This document shows, one piece after another, positions 33,447 to 42,399 of a stretch of DNA of 64,000 nt; position 1 is the first letter of the stretch, and every line of letters starts with the position of its first letter. Source of the stretch: Calycina herbarum (taxonomy: Eukaryota; Ascomycota; Leotiomycetes; Helotiales; Pezizellaceae); the NCBI GenBank assembly GCA_001414485.1, contig LLEY01000055.1:124001-188000 (forward strand), written 5' to 3'. Under the pieces are notes generated by a model that was given only the letters and a program-made list of their open reading frames with translations, was not told the DNA's origin and ran no database searches. Made by a program: the position numbers and the translations under genes.

Positions 33447-34594
33447 AGCTGCTACTTGAAATCCATTCCGGGAAACCAGCCTTCTTTTACTATCTTCTTT
33501 TAAGCCTCTTTGTCAAAGTTAATATGCATCGCTCTCATCTTTCTTATTTAATGAGAATATAGCTGGAAATAATTTCTTCATCAAAAAGATGGCTGGAAAT
33601 ATGTGCTCCTTCATCAAAAAGATGGTTTACGGAACGGACATGGGCGGAGAGGCTCATCGATCATAAGTTTTTAATCACAAATAGATAACTTAGATTCTAC
33701 AGTCTCTTTACTTGATAGAAGAATCACAATGTCTTTAGCCATTCTTATAAACCTCCTTGAACAATACTTTCAATTGTCCTAGAGTGTTTCACAAATTTCA
33801 CCAAGGTAGTTGCACGGAGGGTAATAACGCAGCACTTGCAATCATCCACCAAGAAAACTCACAAGCTCTTACTCACAAGTTTGTTGAAATTGATTTTAAT
33901 TTTCATTGTATGTAAGCTGTCTATCCGAAGTGCACACCATAATTATTAGACTAGCTTGTTTGCTCACTTGCCATATCAGTTGCCCATTTGTGATAGAAAT
34001 TCCCATCCATCCACATCATATCCAGATTCTCATATGGAACCCACGCAAATTCCACTTTCATATCCTGCAAACTGAAGCACAACCAGAGCAACCGAACAAA
34101 GAAACTCCTATCCATCATACCTCCTCCGAGCCAAGAGTCTTGTCCCCCTCACCGGGGCAAGATCGTCAAAGTCGAAGAGAAAGATTGTCGAGAATTCCAT
34201 TGCGGAAGTTTTATCGTAGTCGTATGTAAGCGGAGAAAGGCAAAGGAAAAGGTGCTAGCTGTTTATCGAGGTTCCGAAAAGATCCAAAGAAGAGTTTTGT
34301 TTGTCAAGGTAGAAGGACTCTCTCACCAGAGCTTTCATGCCTCCTTCAAAAGTGCTGTCCAGGAAATAACCGAGAAGGTCGATAAGCGAGCTAGGGAATG
34401 TGTGCCGAGATTTTCGAAATGTATTGTAGTTTGCGAATCGTTCTTTTGTTGAATTCCGAGAAGAAACGCCGAAGGAAAAGAAAAACCGAAAGTTGTAGTT
34501 GTACAGAGTGAGAAGAAGGTTTGTTGGATGTTGAAATGAAAAAAGAGAGAAGCGAGGCTCAATGCTTCGAAAGAACTTGGCCAATCAAACGACT
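33447..34594. other. Intergenic region, no supported gene
   Basis: The first ~110 bp resemble the DNA left of the MULE (30085-30190). CTTCATCAAAAAGATGG is repeated near 33578 and 33609. A degenerate copy of the dispersed repeat lies near 33750-33805. The 107-residue open frame at 33906-34229 has no domain. Confidence 0.5.
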
Positions 34595-37500
34595 CTAAAC
34601 GTCCTCGTAATCTTCTCCTGCGTAGTAGATCTCATCCTCTTCATCCTGGACGCCAGCAGTGTATCCATTTCCGGTTTGCGAGTAGGCGTTGAAGCCATTG
34701 CCGTGACCATTTCCAACGCCATTGCCCGTATCAGTGTGCATGTTGGGCTCCTCCTTAACCACGGTCATGGGAACATGCTCATCATCCTCGGTATCCGACT
34801 CAGCATCCGACTCGACGTAGCTGGAAATCTTCGACTTCGCGGTGCGGGCAGGCTTGGTGACACGACCGGAGAGAACTTTGTTGTTTGCGGACTTGCTTGG
34901 AGACTCATCAACCTCAGAATCATCCTCCTCCTCATCGGCTGCGGCCTTCTTCTTTTTTGGGGAACCTTTCTTTGCAGAGCCTCGAGGAGCACGTGGGGCT
35001 GTCTTCTTAGCAGGAGTGACTGGACCATCTGCACCACCATCTCCTCCTGCCTCTCTGGGGATGGCTGTGGAAAAGTTAGCATATGATTTTTTGAATAGTT
35101 GGGTGGTTGCGAGTGGGGAGTAGACAAAAGGAAATTTGACGAAAAGGAATAAAGCAATTCAAGGGATCTAGAAGAGCAGTCCAATTTTAGACTTTTCAAC
35201 ACCTTTTCCCTCGCGCATCGCAATCGCGGTCTTCTTGATCTCCCGCATTCTATGGTCAATAGAAAATTTTGAGGATCCGTCTTGACAGTAAGAGGCGATG
35301 ACTGAATTCATGTTAATACAATTTACACCAGCTCGTTCCCTCTCAAAATGAAATAGCACTTGACGTAATGAAATGAAAATAAAAATGTTCGCTACAACCT
35401 GCGGGACCTGCACCAATTCTCAATGTTCGTGGGTCACCATTCGCAGCGACCACTTGACGCAATGATTTGGCATTCCTAATAATCTCACGAAATTGGAAAC
35501 CAACACCGCCGCTGCTGGAATCGGGTCCAAAATGCAAACTAATAGCTTTAAATTCGTTAATATTGGGATCCCAAAGTGTTTGTGTAAAAAAGAAAAATAA
35601 ATATGAAAGAAGTTTGGTCATTGCTCTTCGGCACCCTCATTTTATTGTGCGAGATGTTCTCGGGTAATCGTTGCCATTACCCGAGAAGGCTTGGGACAAT
35701 TGAGAAAGTAAGTTTCTCATTCTCCCAAATCTTCTCGAAAAATGCTTTCAATTGACCGAGACGATTTCGTACAATGCTGGGTGACGGAGAGCAATGTCGA
35801 AATCTCTTATGAAACAAAAAAGAAGAAAAACCAGCTCATTCTAACCATTCTTGCCAGTAACATCGACGTCTTTTGGGTCGAGACCCGCTGCCAATAGGGC
35901 AAGTTGACGCTTTGCAAGAGGCCTAATGCGATCCGTAAACTGAAACCTCAGCCCGTTGGGGGTTGAATCTGAGCCGAATTTTTCACTAAGGTCTTTTGTC
36001 AAGTCAATAGGAAGAACGAAGTAAGCTGAAAAACGAAAGGAAAGGTGCTCAAAATGAAGTATAGAAAGAGAAATTCGAAACAGGCTAACACTTCTTTGCA
36101 CTGCCACCTAGAGTCAGAGAGAGGTCCTTGCAGTCCTTTCCCGCAGCTCGCGCAGCCGAAATCTTCTGAGCATTTGCTTTGAGAGGGACTGCGAATTGCC
36201 ACATCAATGAACTTTTTGACGTATCAGAGCCCATATTCAAGGCAATTTCTAGAACAAGTTAATATTATGTTCATGAAAACAAAAACGTAATAATAAAGTG
36301 CAATTTGAGAAAATTCCCGCGAGAAGAAAATAGCCAAAAAACGATCTCTAACTTTTTGACAATAGGAAACTGCGTATTTTGCAGAGGAACGAGAAATGGA
36401 AAAGGAATTTGCAACAACCATTTTCGCCCTTTACACCACTGGTGACATCAACAGTTTTTGGGTCAATTCCCACCTTGACGCATTCCCGTAGAAGCTTGGC
36501 CGGAGGCTTGACATAGCGATTGCAGCGAGTCTCTATTGCGATCTATGATGTATCTGAACCATAGTGCTTTGAGATCTCTTTTGCGCTCATTAGTAAATCC
36601 TCCAGACTCGAAGAAATGTAAAAACTGAACAGAAGGAAAACGTGTTTGATGTTTGGGGAAAATAATTTCAGCAGTTCTCTGACCATTGCCTTGTCCAGCT
36701 AAACTCCACATTGCCAAAGATCCAGGGTTTGTGCCTGCGTCTAAAGCATTGCGAATAGCTTTAACATTAGGTTTGATATTTTTGTCAAAAAGCGCATAAT
36801 TGCAATACGAGTAGTTGAATCGTTGAAGCATCTAGATATCTCTTCACACATATCAATAAGAGATCCAGAAATGATCCAAGACAAAAGGGAAGTGTGTAAT
36901 GTGTAGGTGCAAAGCAAAAGACAGAATAAAATGAAATCAGTCTGACCAACGCCTTTTCCTGCAAGAGAAAAGAGTGTTACTGATGCAGGATTTTGGCCAG
37001 CCTCAACACATGCTCTAAGAGCATCAACATTGTGCTTGATGTTCTTCGACCATACGTTCATTAAAGCTTTCTTTGTTGTGTCGTCATCAAAATATTTAAT
37101 GATTTCTAGGTAAGAATCAATACAAGGTGCTCGGTAGTTGGAAGAGAACCTAAATACTGGGCGAAGAACAGAAGGAAAACGTGTAATAAGGCAGAAGAAA
37201 ATTTGAAAAAGAACATGCAAGCAGAGGTGCCCGAGAGGCCTAGCAGGGGAACGGCAGCTGGATCCCCCCCAGCCGCTAATATTGTAGAAATGGTTTTAAC
37301 GTTCGGTCGAATTTGTCGGTTGTAGATGTTGAGAAGAGAAGATGGGGTACAGGTAGAACCATAGTTTTTCGAGATTTCTAGCAGGAAAATCAATAAGAAG
37401 AAGTTGACTTCAAGTATACTTGAGTTGCCAGCTTGCTAGGGCAGTTCAAGTAATTGTCCCAAACACTCAGACCAATTTGAAATATGAACCCAGATCCTTT

Positions 37501-38284
37501 GGAACAACCAACTTCAATTGTCCCAAAGCAACTAGGTTAATGTCTTGAAATTATGTTAAAGGGAATGGGAAATGTGAAGGCTGGATGTGCTGGTGGTTTT
37601 GAAAAGAAAAGAAAAAGTTCTGACGTTGACGACAAGCAACCTCCCCCGATGTATCTCCAATATTGAGAGTAATCGGGTCAATTCCTTGGGCAGTGGCATT
37701 GTTAATTAAAATAATGTCGCGCTTAATTCGTCGAAATCTGTTTTCCAAAGCTGATTTGGTACAATCTCCCCCGAATTTTGATGCTATAACTGAAGGAAAA
37801 TCAACAGGGGAACAAACGAGGCCAGATCTAGAAATGTTAAAGCAATGACAAAAGGAAAACTTGATCAGTGCCAGGGAGTGCAGAGTGGAGTTTTGTTGCT
37901 ACCTTGGGCCTTTTTCGGCTTAGCAGCATTCTCATTTAGCTCGACGGTGAACGGGTCGATACCAGCGGCCACAGCATTTTGAAGTTGTGTCGCGAACTTG
38001 TTGATCTTGTTCATCTGGTTCCAAATTGTCTTGTAGTGTGCTCCGTTCCCCCAAAATTGAGCCACTTCTGTAAGATGCAATCAGGATGAACCCCATAATA
38101 GACAAAAACAAGTAAAGGGAAAACAAAGTAATGAAAGAGAGACATAAAAAAGCAAGAAACTGAAATTCAGAAGAGGAGGACATTTTTCAAACGTACCGGC
38201 ATAATCGAGCTTCATTCCCGGATTGGCCGCAACGATGGCGCTGAGGAGGCGGACGGCACTCTCGTATGTCTTCCAGTTAGGCAT
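34595..38284 (-). CDS. Tandem exon-array gene: repeated ~50-residue domain, nuclear-type C-terminus
   Basis: Minus strand. Exon 1 (38284-38197) encodes MPNWKTYESAVRLLSAIVAA plus GMKLDYA, with a CCACCATG start. The last exon (35064-34595) encodes a basic/acidic tail (PRGSAKKGSPKKKKAAAD, EEEDDSEVDESP, ending DEIYYAGEDYEDV), suggesting a nuclear protein. Between them lie ten homologous exons (U1-U10), each flanked by phase-1 introns and coding for one unit of the type [E]I[AS]..[FY]G.DST...L...F..I+..A+.L...AAG.DP..V. If U1, U4, U7, U8, U9 and U10 are joined, the frame is continuous (about 471 aa, using the 147-nt U8 and the weak U7 donor). Exon 1 + U10 + tail alone also stays in frame (218 aa). 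U2, U3, U5 and U6 are damaged. The unit resembles small helical DNA-binding-like repeats of unnamed fungal proteins; function unknown. Whether it is one spliced gene or partly pseudogenised cannot be settled here. Confidence 0.6.
35203..35301 (-). repeat. Array exon U10 (99 nt, intact, short)
   Basis: Encodes VIASYCQDGSSKFSIDHRMR then EIKKTAIAMREGK. It lacks the C-terminal third present in U1-U9. Acceptor TTCAG, donor G|GTGTTG. It may represent the ancestral last repeat. Confidence 0.7.
35399..35545 (-). repeat. Array exon U9 (147 nt, intact)
   Basis: Encodes AISLHFGPDSSSGGVGFQFR and VVAANGDPRTLRIGAGPA. Acceptor AAAG after TTAACG, donor G|GTTGTA. Confidence 0.68.
35680..35790 (+). repeat. 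Degenerate dispersed-repeat copy in the U8-U9 intron
   Basis: GGGACAATTGAGAAAGTAAG and TTTCTCATTCTCCCAAATCT, also resembling 24640-24700. It sits in the longest intron of the array (300 nt). Confidence 0.4.
35846..36025 (-). repeat. Array exon U8 (180 or 147 nt, intact)
   Basis: Encodes DLSEKFGSDSTPNGLRFQFT and ALLAAGLDPKDVDVTGKN. Two in-frame acceptors, TTTTTCAG at 36026 or AAAAG at 35993; the shorter form equals the 147 nt of U9. Donor G|GTTAGA. Confidence 0.7.
36108..36248 (-). repeat. Array exon U7 (141 nt, open; weak donor)
   Basis: Encodes EIALNMGSDTSKSSLMWQFA and AARAAGKDCKDLSLTL. Acceptor TTCTAG is good. The phase-1 donor would be G|GTGGCA; a downstream GTGTTA donor would break symmetry. 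Confidence 0.6.
36437..36577 (-). repeat. Array exon U6 (141 nt, in-frame TAG)
   Basis: Encodes EISKHYGSDTS, then TAG at 36545-36543, then IAIETRCNRYVKPPAKLLRE and GIDPKTVDVTS. Length and phase (donor G|GTGTAA) are intact, so only the nonsense codon blocks it. Confidence 0.7.
36684..36841 (-). repeat. Array exon U5 (158 nt, frameshifted)
   Basis: Aligned to U4 it lacks one nucleotide: the first part reads EISRCFNDSTTRIAIMRF and the second reads NIKPNVKAIRNALDAGTNPG in the next frame. The donor G|GTCAGA is the same as in U4. Including it would shift the frame. Confidence 0.7.
36947..37105 (-). repeat. Array exon U4 (159 nt, intact)
   Basis: Encodes EIIKYFDDDTTKKALMNVWS and VEAGQNPASVTLFSLAGKGV. 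Acceptor TTACCTAG, donor G|GTCAGA, symmetric phase 1. Confidence 0.72.
37231..37377 (-). repeat. Array exon U3 (147 nt, donor GC instead of GT)
   Basis: Encodes EISKNYGSTCTPSSLLNIYN and TILAAGGDPAAVPLLGLSG. At the expected phase-1 boundary the sequence is G|GCACCT, a GC donor at best. Confidence 0.55.
37436..37515 (+). repeat. Dispersed MITE-like repeat copy in the U2-U3 intron
   Basis: CCAATTTGAAATATGAACCC then TTTGGAACAACCAAC matches the right half of the copy at 29722-29808. This intron (263 nt) is more than twice the array average. Confidence 0.5.
37641..37789 (-). repeat. Array exon U2 (149 nt with the only GT donor)
   Basis: Encodes VIASKFGGDCTKSALENRFR and NATAQGIDPITLNIGDTSGE. The nearest donor GAG|GTTGCT is in phase 0, so splicing to U3 would break the frame. 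Acceptor TTTCCTTCAG is good. Confidence 0.6.
37903..38067 (-). repeat. Array exon U1 (165 nt, intact)
   Basis: Encodes EVAQFWGNGAHYKTIWNQMN and QNAVAAGIDPFTVELNENAA. Acceptor TTACAG, donor G|GTAGCA, phase 1 at both ends. Confidence 0.75.
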
Positions 38285-40126
38285 GGTGGGCGACTAGACA
38301 ATGGCTGGTTAGCTATGACAACTTTGATAGAGTAACCGCGAAGTTGAAAGAGTAGAAATGAAGAAGACCGAACCCGAACCACATAACATCCGAGCTGTGC
38401 CAGGAAGAGGCTCGCACTGATGCCGAGGTAAAGATCGGGAAAAAGATGATTAGGGGAGGGAAGAGAAATGACATGATATGCTGGAAAAATGAGGTGGCGG
38501 GAAAATAAAAATTGAGGTGAGTCCACCGCCCGCCGAAGCTGAGGTTGCGACGGGAGAGCTCCTCAGCTTCAGCTGCAGAGCAAAAGATGAGATCGAAGAG
38601 ATTCGCAAAGGTTGACCTTTGGGCGCGAAGCTGAGGAAGCGAGGAAATTGAACCTCAACTTTGGGGTAGGAGGAAATGAATAGAGATGGTGGGTAGGATA
38701 GAGGGAAGAAGGAAGAGGATTGCATACCGGACTGGGTTGTTGTTGGTTTAGGTTTTGTGGTTGTTGTCGCGAGGTGACGGTGAGGCTGCACTCTGAAGTC
38801 AGAATGATTGTGCGCAAGGAAGAGATCGAAGAGATCGAAAGATGATATGAGAATGTTGATGCGTACCAAGTATGGAACGTTGTATCGTCCTTTGTTATGT
38901 TCAAGAGTGTGGGTGGTTGTGTTGAGTCGAGGTGGGCGAAAAGTTTGTGTTGTTGGTGTAAGAGGAAGAGGAGGAGAGGGAGTGGAGGAGGGATTAAGTA
39001 CTCGAGGCGGGAGGCGGTTGAGAAGAAAGGAAGGCTGGAGAATAACGGAGAGAAGATGCGGGGAACGAGTGGTCAAGCTCAAAGGAAGGAGCGCTTGCGT
39101 GGACTCGACGTTCTTATTTGTGCTCTCAGTGAGCAAACAGATAATTAAGCAGGGGCTTTTTCCCACCTCAACCACCCGATTCTTTACCTAAAAGCTTCAT
39201 TCAACTTCTAGAAATATTCAATTTTCTCGCAGAATAGACCGATACTATTTACGAGTTGGTTGAATGGATGATTAATGTTCTGCCCTTCTCCAAGTCAATT
39301 GAGGTTCATCTTGAGGTTCACTCGAATTCACGAAGCCCCACGCAACTACGCGAGGCCACCCCCTGGACGCCTCTTGGCGCCTCTTCACCCGCATTGTTTC
39401 TCCTCTTCTCATGTTCAAGCCTATCAGTTTCACCATTCAAACGTACCAACACGCAGGTCTCCATATGGTGCCTTTTCTCTTGGTCGATAATAAAAGCAGC
39501 AGTAAATAGAAGGATGGTGGAGGAATATTGACGTTTTACAACCAGCGCTTTACGGAGTACACCATCTTTCGATATTTCACCAAAGAATTGAAATCATTGT
39601 TTCAAAGCATTTAGGTTAATGTTTGAAAATGTTCCAACTCCTTGGGGCAATTCCTCGAATTTTCTCTAAAGAGCTGGAACAACGAGACCCAGACTGGCAG
39701 GTACGAGGCTGAAGTATTTCCTGCCGCTTTTAATGTGATCTCTTTTTCGCAAAGTCTCCTTTTCTCCTTCTGGTGTCTCAAACAGATCCACGGCCCGCTA
39801 CATACTGCATGCACTGCTCGAGGCCTTGAGGAAACGAATCACAACAGCTATGTGGCATTAATGTCGACCCAGACATGGGATGAGACCTGCTCACGATGCT
39901 GATCCGACGAACGAAAACAAACAATTCAAGGAAATCGCCAAGTGTCCAAGTGTTTGCTATGAAAGTGGCGTTCTCACCCCGAGAACTGGAAAGGAGGGGC
40001 AAGACTGAATCAATGTACTTTATAGTAATTGAAAACGATTTACTCCTTCTACCCCACAAAAGTCCGCGAACAATTGGTAATAATATCTATCATACGCAGC
40101 TATATCATTTTGTACAAGGTCTATCA
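38285..40126. other. Intergenic region upstream of the exon-array gene
   Basis: It contains a hairpin-forming pair GAAGCTGAGG (38535-38544) and CCTCAGCTTC (38561-38570), a third direct copy at 38627-38636, and the dispersed repeat at 39594-39682. Long open frames on both strands at 38450-39191 are low-complexity (Ser/Pro/Thr or Arg/Gly) and probably represent a pyrimidine-rich leader. Confidence 0.5.
39594..39682 (-). mobile_element. Dispersed MITE-like repeat copy
   Basis: On the plus strand CATTGTTTCAAAGCATTTAGG ... GAGCTGGAACAACGAGA is the reverse-complement match to the copy at 29722-29808, with the same termini and TCTCG flank. Confidence 0.55.
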
Positions 40127-41092
40127 TCAATCCCCTAATCGTACATCCTTCTCCCCCATCGGCGTTCTAGCTCTCGGTCCATGAGACCCGTTTGCGAAGC
40201 CATTCAAACTCATGCCATGTTCCCCATGGTCCTTCACCATCATTCCCGCATCCCCTTCTCCGTACATATAGTATTGGAATCCCAGGAAACTGTCACAGCA
40301 CATCTGAAAAATACCGCAGAGCTTGAAGGCCCATGTGATTTCCGTCGTTGCGGTAAAGAACCAGAACATCTTCATTGCATCACCCGCGAGCCAATTTGCT
40401 AGCACGGAGAAGCGGAAGCCTTTGCAAGATCGGGATTTGTAGTTTGAGTAGATTTGTGGGAGAGGCAAGGTTGCTTCGATCGAGAGACCAAGGTAGCCAA
40501 TGCATTTCGAGTATAGAGAGTAAAGCCCTGGCATTGGAGAGAGGATGAGTTCGAATGCTGTGAGCGTGATAAAGAGGTAGAGGAGGAATTGCCAGTATCT
40601 ACGGAATGAATTGTCAATTACGGAAACCTTCTGAAAGTTGGGGTATGCGGGAAAACGTACGGCTTTGGAGACCTCCATTTCCAAAAGTTATATGGCCTTT
40701 GAAATCCCCCGTCCCTGTGTCCTGCAAATGGTGTTGCTGCATCTCCCCCTTTTGAGGCTGGGCCCGGTCTGTGATCCAGCGCAACCTTGAGAAGTACCGT
40801 CTGCATGGCGATCATGATGAAGGATTGGATAAGTAGAGCGGTATCGAATTGTGCCCCGGGAAAATAAAATATTCTGCGCATTTTTGTTAGTATGCGTCCA
40901 GGTCCTCCAGTCATCTGCAACATACCTTAATAGGGACGCGACTAGCATAATCAAGGGGATATCCAGAGAAAAGCCAGCGCTCGATTTCGACTTGTGTATC
41001 GACCATATCTGATCCGCATATGAAGTGATTGGAGCAACGATAAGAAACAATGGAGCGACCACGCCCGATACAAATGATACCAGATTTCCCAT
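40127..41092 (-). CDS. PQ-loop repeat membrane protein (SLC66/PQLC1-like)
   Basis: Three exons on the minus strand: 41092-40926, 40873-40661 and 40598-40127, 283 aa. Introns are 52 and 62 nt; the first ends with a perfect TACTAAC branch site. Two PQ-loop halves are seen: VVAPLFLIVAPITSYADQIW followed by SAGFSLDIPLIMLVASLLRI, and YLGLSIEATLPLPQIYSNYK followed by CKGFRFSVLANWLAGDAMKM. About seven hydrophobic segments fit the family topology. The architecture matches SLC66A2/PQLC1 and yeast Any1, endomembrane proteins linked to phospholipid asymmetry; transport substrate not established. The frame is open upstream to 41479 with a hydrophobic N-terminus, but MGNLVSFVSGVVAP is the family-like start. 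Confidence 0.87.
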
Positions 41093-41690
41093 CTTGACGG
41101 GTTTGTTGGTATTGTCGGTCGCGAAGGCGGGCGTTGGGGATTCGAGTGAGGGATGAGGGCACGTTTGCCTATCGAAAGTCCATCTGCGAACTGAGAAAGA
41201 GGTTCGTATCGTGATTCTTCGATTGACCTCTGGGATTCTGTACGTACAAGTAGGAAAAGGACACAGCGAGATCCCAATCCAACTTTTTTTTGGGCCATCT
41301 GGAAACACCGGGAAGCAGCAATCCCTGACCTGCCAAGTCTCAAGAAACGTCACTTCAAATTTCGGCTCGGAAGATGTTTGTTCCCAACTCCATTTCTTCG
41401 ATAAATAAATGTATGACTGGGTAATTAAGGTGATAGCAAACATAGAAACGATCACTGAAAGAAGCCAAAAAAAGAGCAAATACTTATTGTATATAACCTG
41501 GGCTCACTGCTGCTCTGGTGCTTTATTACCAACAAATTAGAAGCTTCTGAACTTTCTAAAACATCAAGTATAAAATAGCCTCAAGGTCCATTCCTAGAGG
41601 TGTTCAAGGATATCGGAAAATTGTTTTCACTCTATATACTTGATTGGAAAAGTGGTACTCGGTGAACACGTTAGAAGATAACCGTTCTTA
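41093..41690. other. Upstream region of the PQ-loop gene ending at the RIP boundary
   Basis: Normal gene-space composition up to about 41690 (AGATAACCG), after which the sequence abruptly becomes TpA-rich. Confidence 0.55.
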
Positions 41691-42045
41691 TAAGCTTAAT
41701 TTCTCTAAATATTACTTCTAACTATTTATATAAATCCTTTAGTCTTAAAGTAATAATAAGAGCGTATTTATAACTAGCTCTTATAAAAGATATATAACTC
41801 GCTAGGTTAGTATAATAGACGCTAACTTAGCGTCTAGTATATAGCTCTAGTACTTAGTTTTAAAGTATATATTATAAAGTTTTATTATATTCTAGAATAT
41901 ATAGATAAACTACTATATATAACTATTATTTAGATAATAATTAATTAAAGTTCTAGTAAGTTTTATAATAAGTAGATAAGCTACTATTTTTAAAATTATT
42001 ATAATATTAAAACTCTAATTATAGTAAGTTACGAATTAAGCTTCT

Positions 42046-42374
42046 TATAACAAACCCAATCTGCTAGCCCTCTGGTAGTTATCCTTACCTATAGTATATA
42101 TAGATGTAACGGATAATCAGAGAAGTAAGAGGTAGTTTAATTGAAGATCTAAAGCTATAGAAGAGAAGAGAAGGAAAGAGGAGACTTCTAGAGGTCTTAT
42201 AATATAGAGATAGCTAAGGAATCGATAAGTTATAGGAATGTCGATCCGTTTATAGAAATAGTTCCTAGCCTAGGTAGGAATAGTTCTAGACCAGGCTAGG
42301 AATGGCAGGCTTTGCGGACGCCGGCGAGCAGCCATACGCAAGTCACGTGCTTAGCGGTGGCCAGGTCTGTAACA
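42046..42374 (-). repeat. Gypsy LTR (3' LTR in element orientation)
   Basis: Plus-strand ends TATAACAAACCC and GGTCTGTAACA. Pairs with 47636-47964; the differences I could compare by eye are transitions (C/T or G/A). Confidence 0.88.
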
Positions 42375-42399
42375 TTACCCCTCTCTTTAAGTAGAGCTC

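Noticed and set aside
33906..34229. 107-residue open frame near the MULE
   Set aside because: Starts in AT-rich intergenic DNA and has no domain. The Arg/Ser-rich end is suggestive but unsupported.
34765..35259. 164-residue minus-strand frame overlapping the array gene's last exon
   Set aside because: It is a shifted frame of the true C-terminal exon and reads through the CCACAG acceptor.
38450..39191. Long open frames on both strands upstream of the exon-array gene
   Set aside because: Low-complexity Ser/Pro/Thr on one strand and Arg/Gly on the other, as expected from a pyrimidine-rich leader.
41093..41479. N-terminal extension of the PQ-loop gene with a hydrophobic start
   Set aside because: The frame is open and begins with a membrane-like segment, but residues before MGNLVSF contain irregular Cys/Pro/Arg sequence and the family starts at this point; treated as leader.
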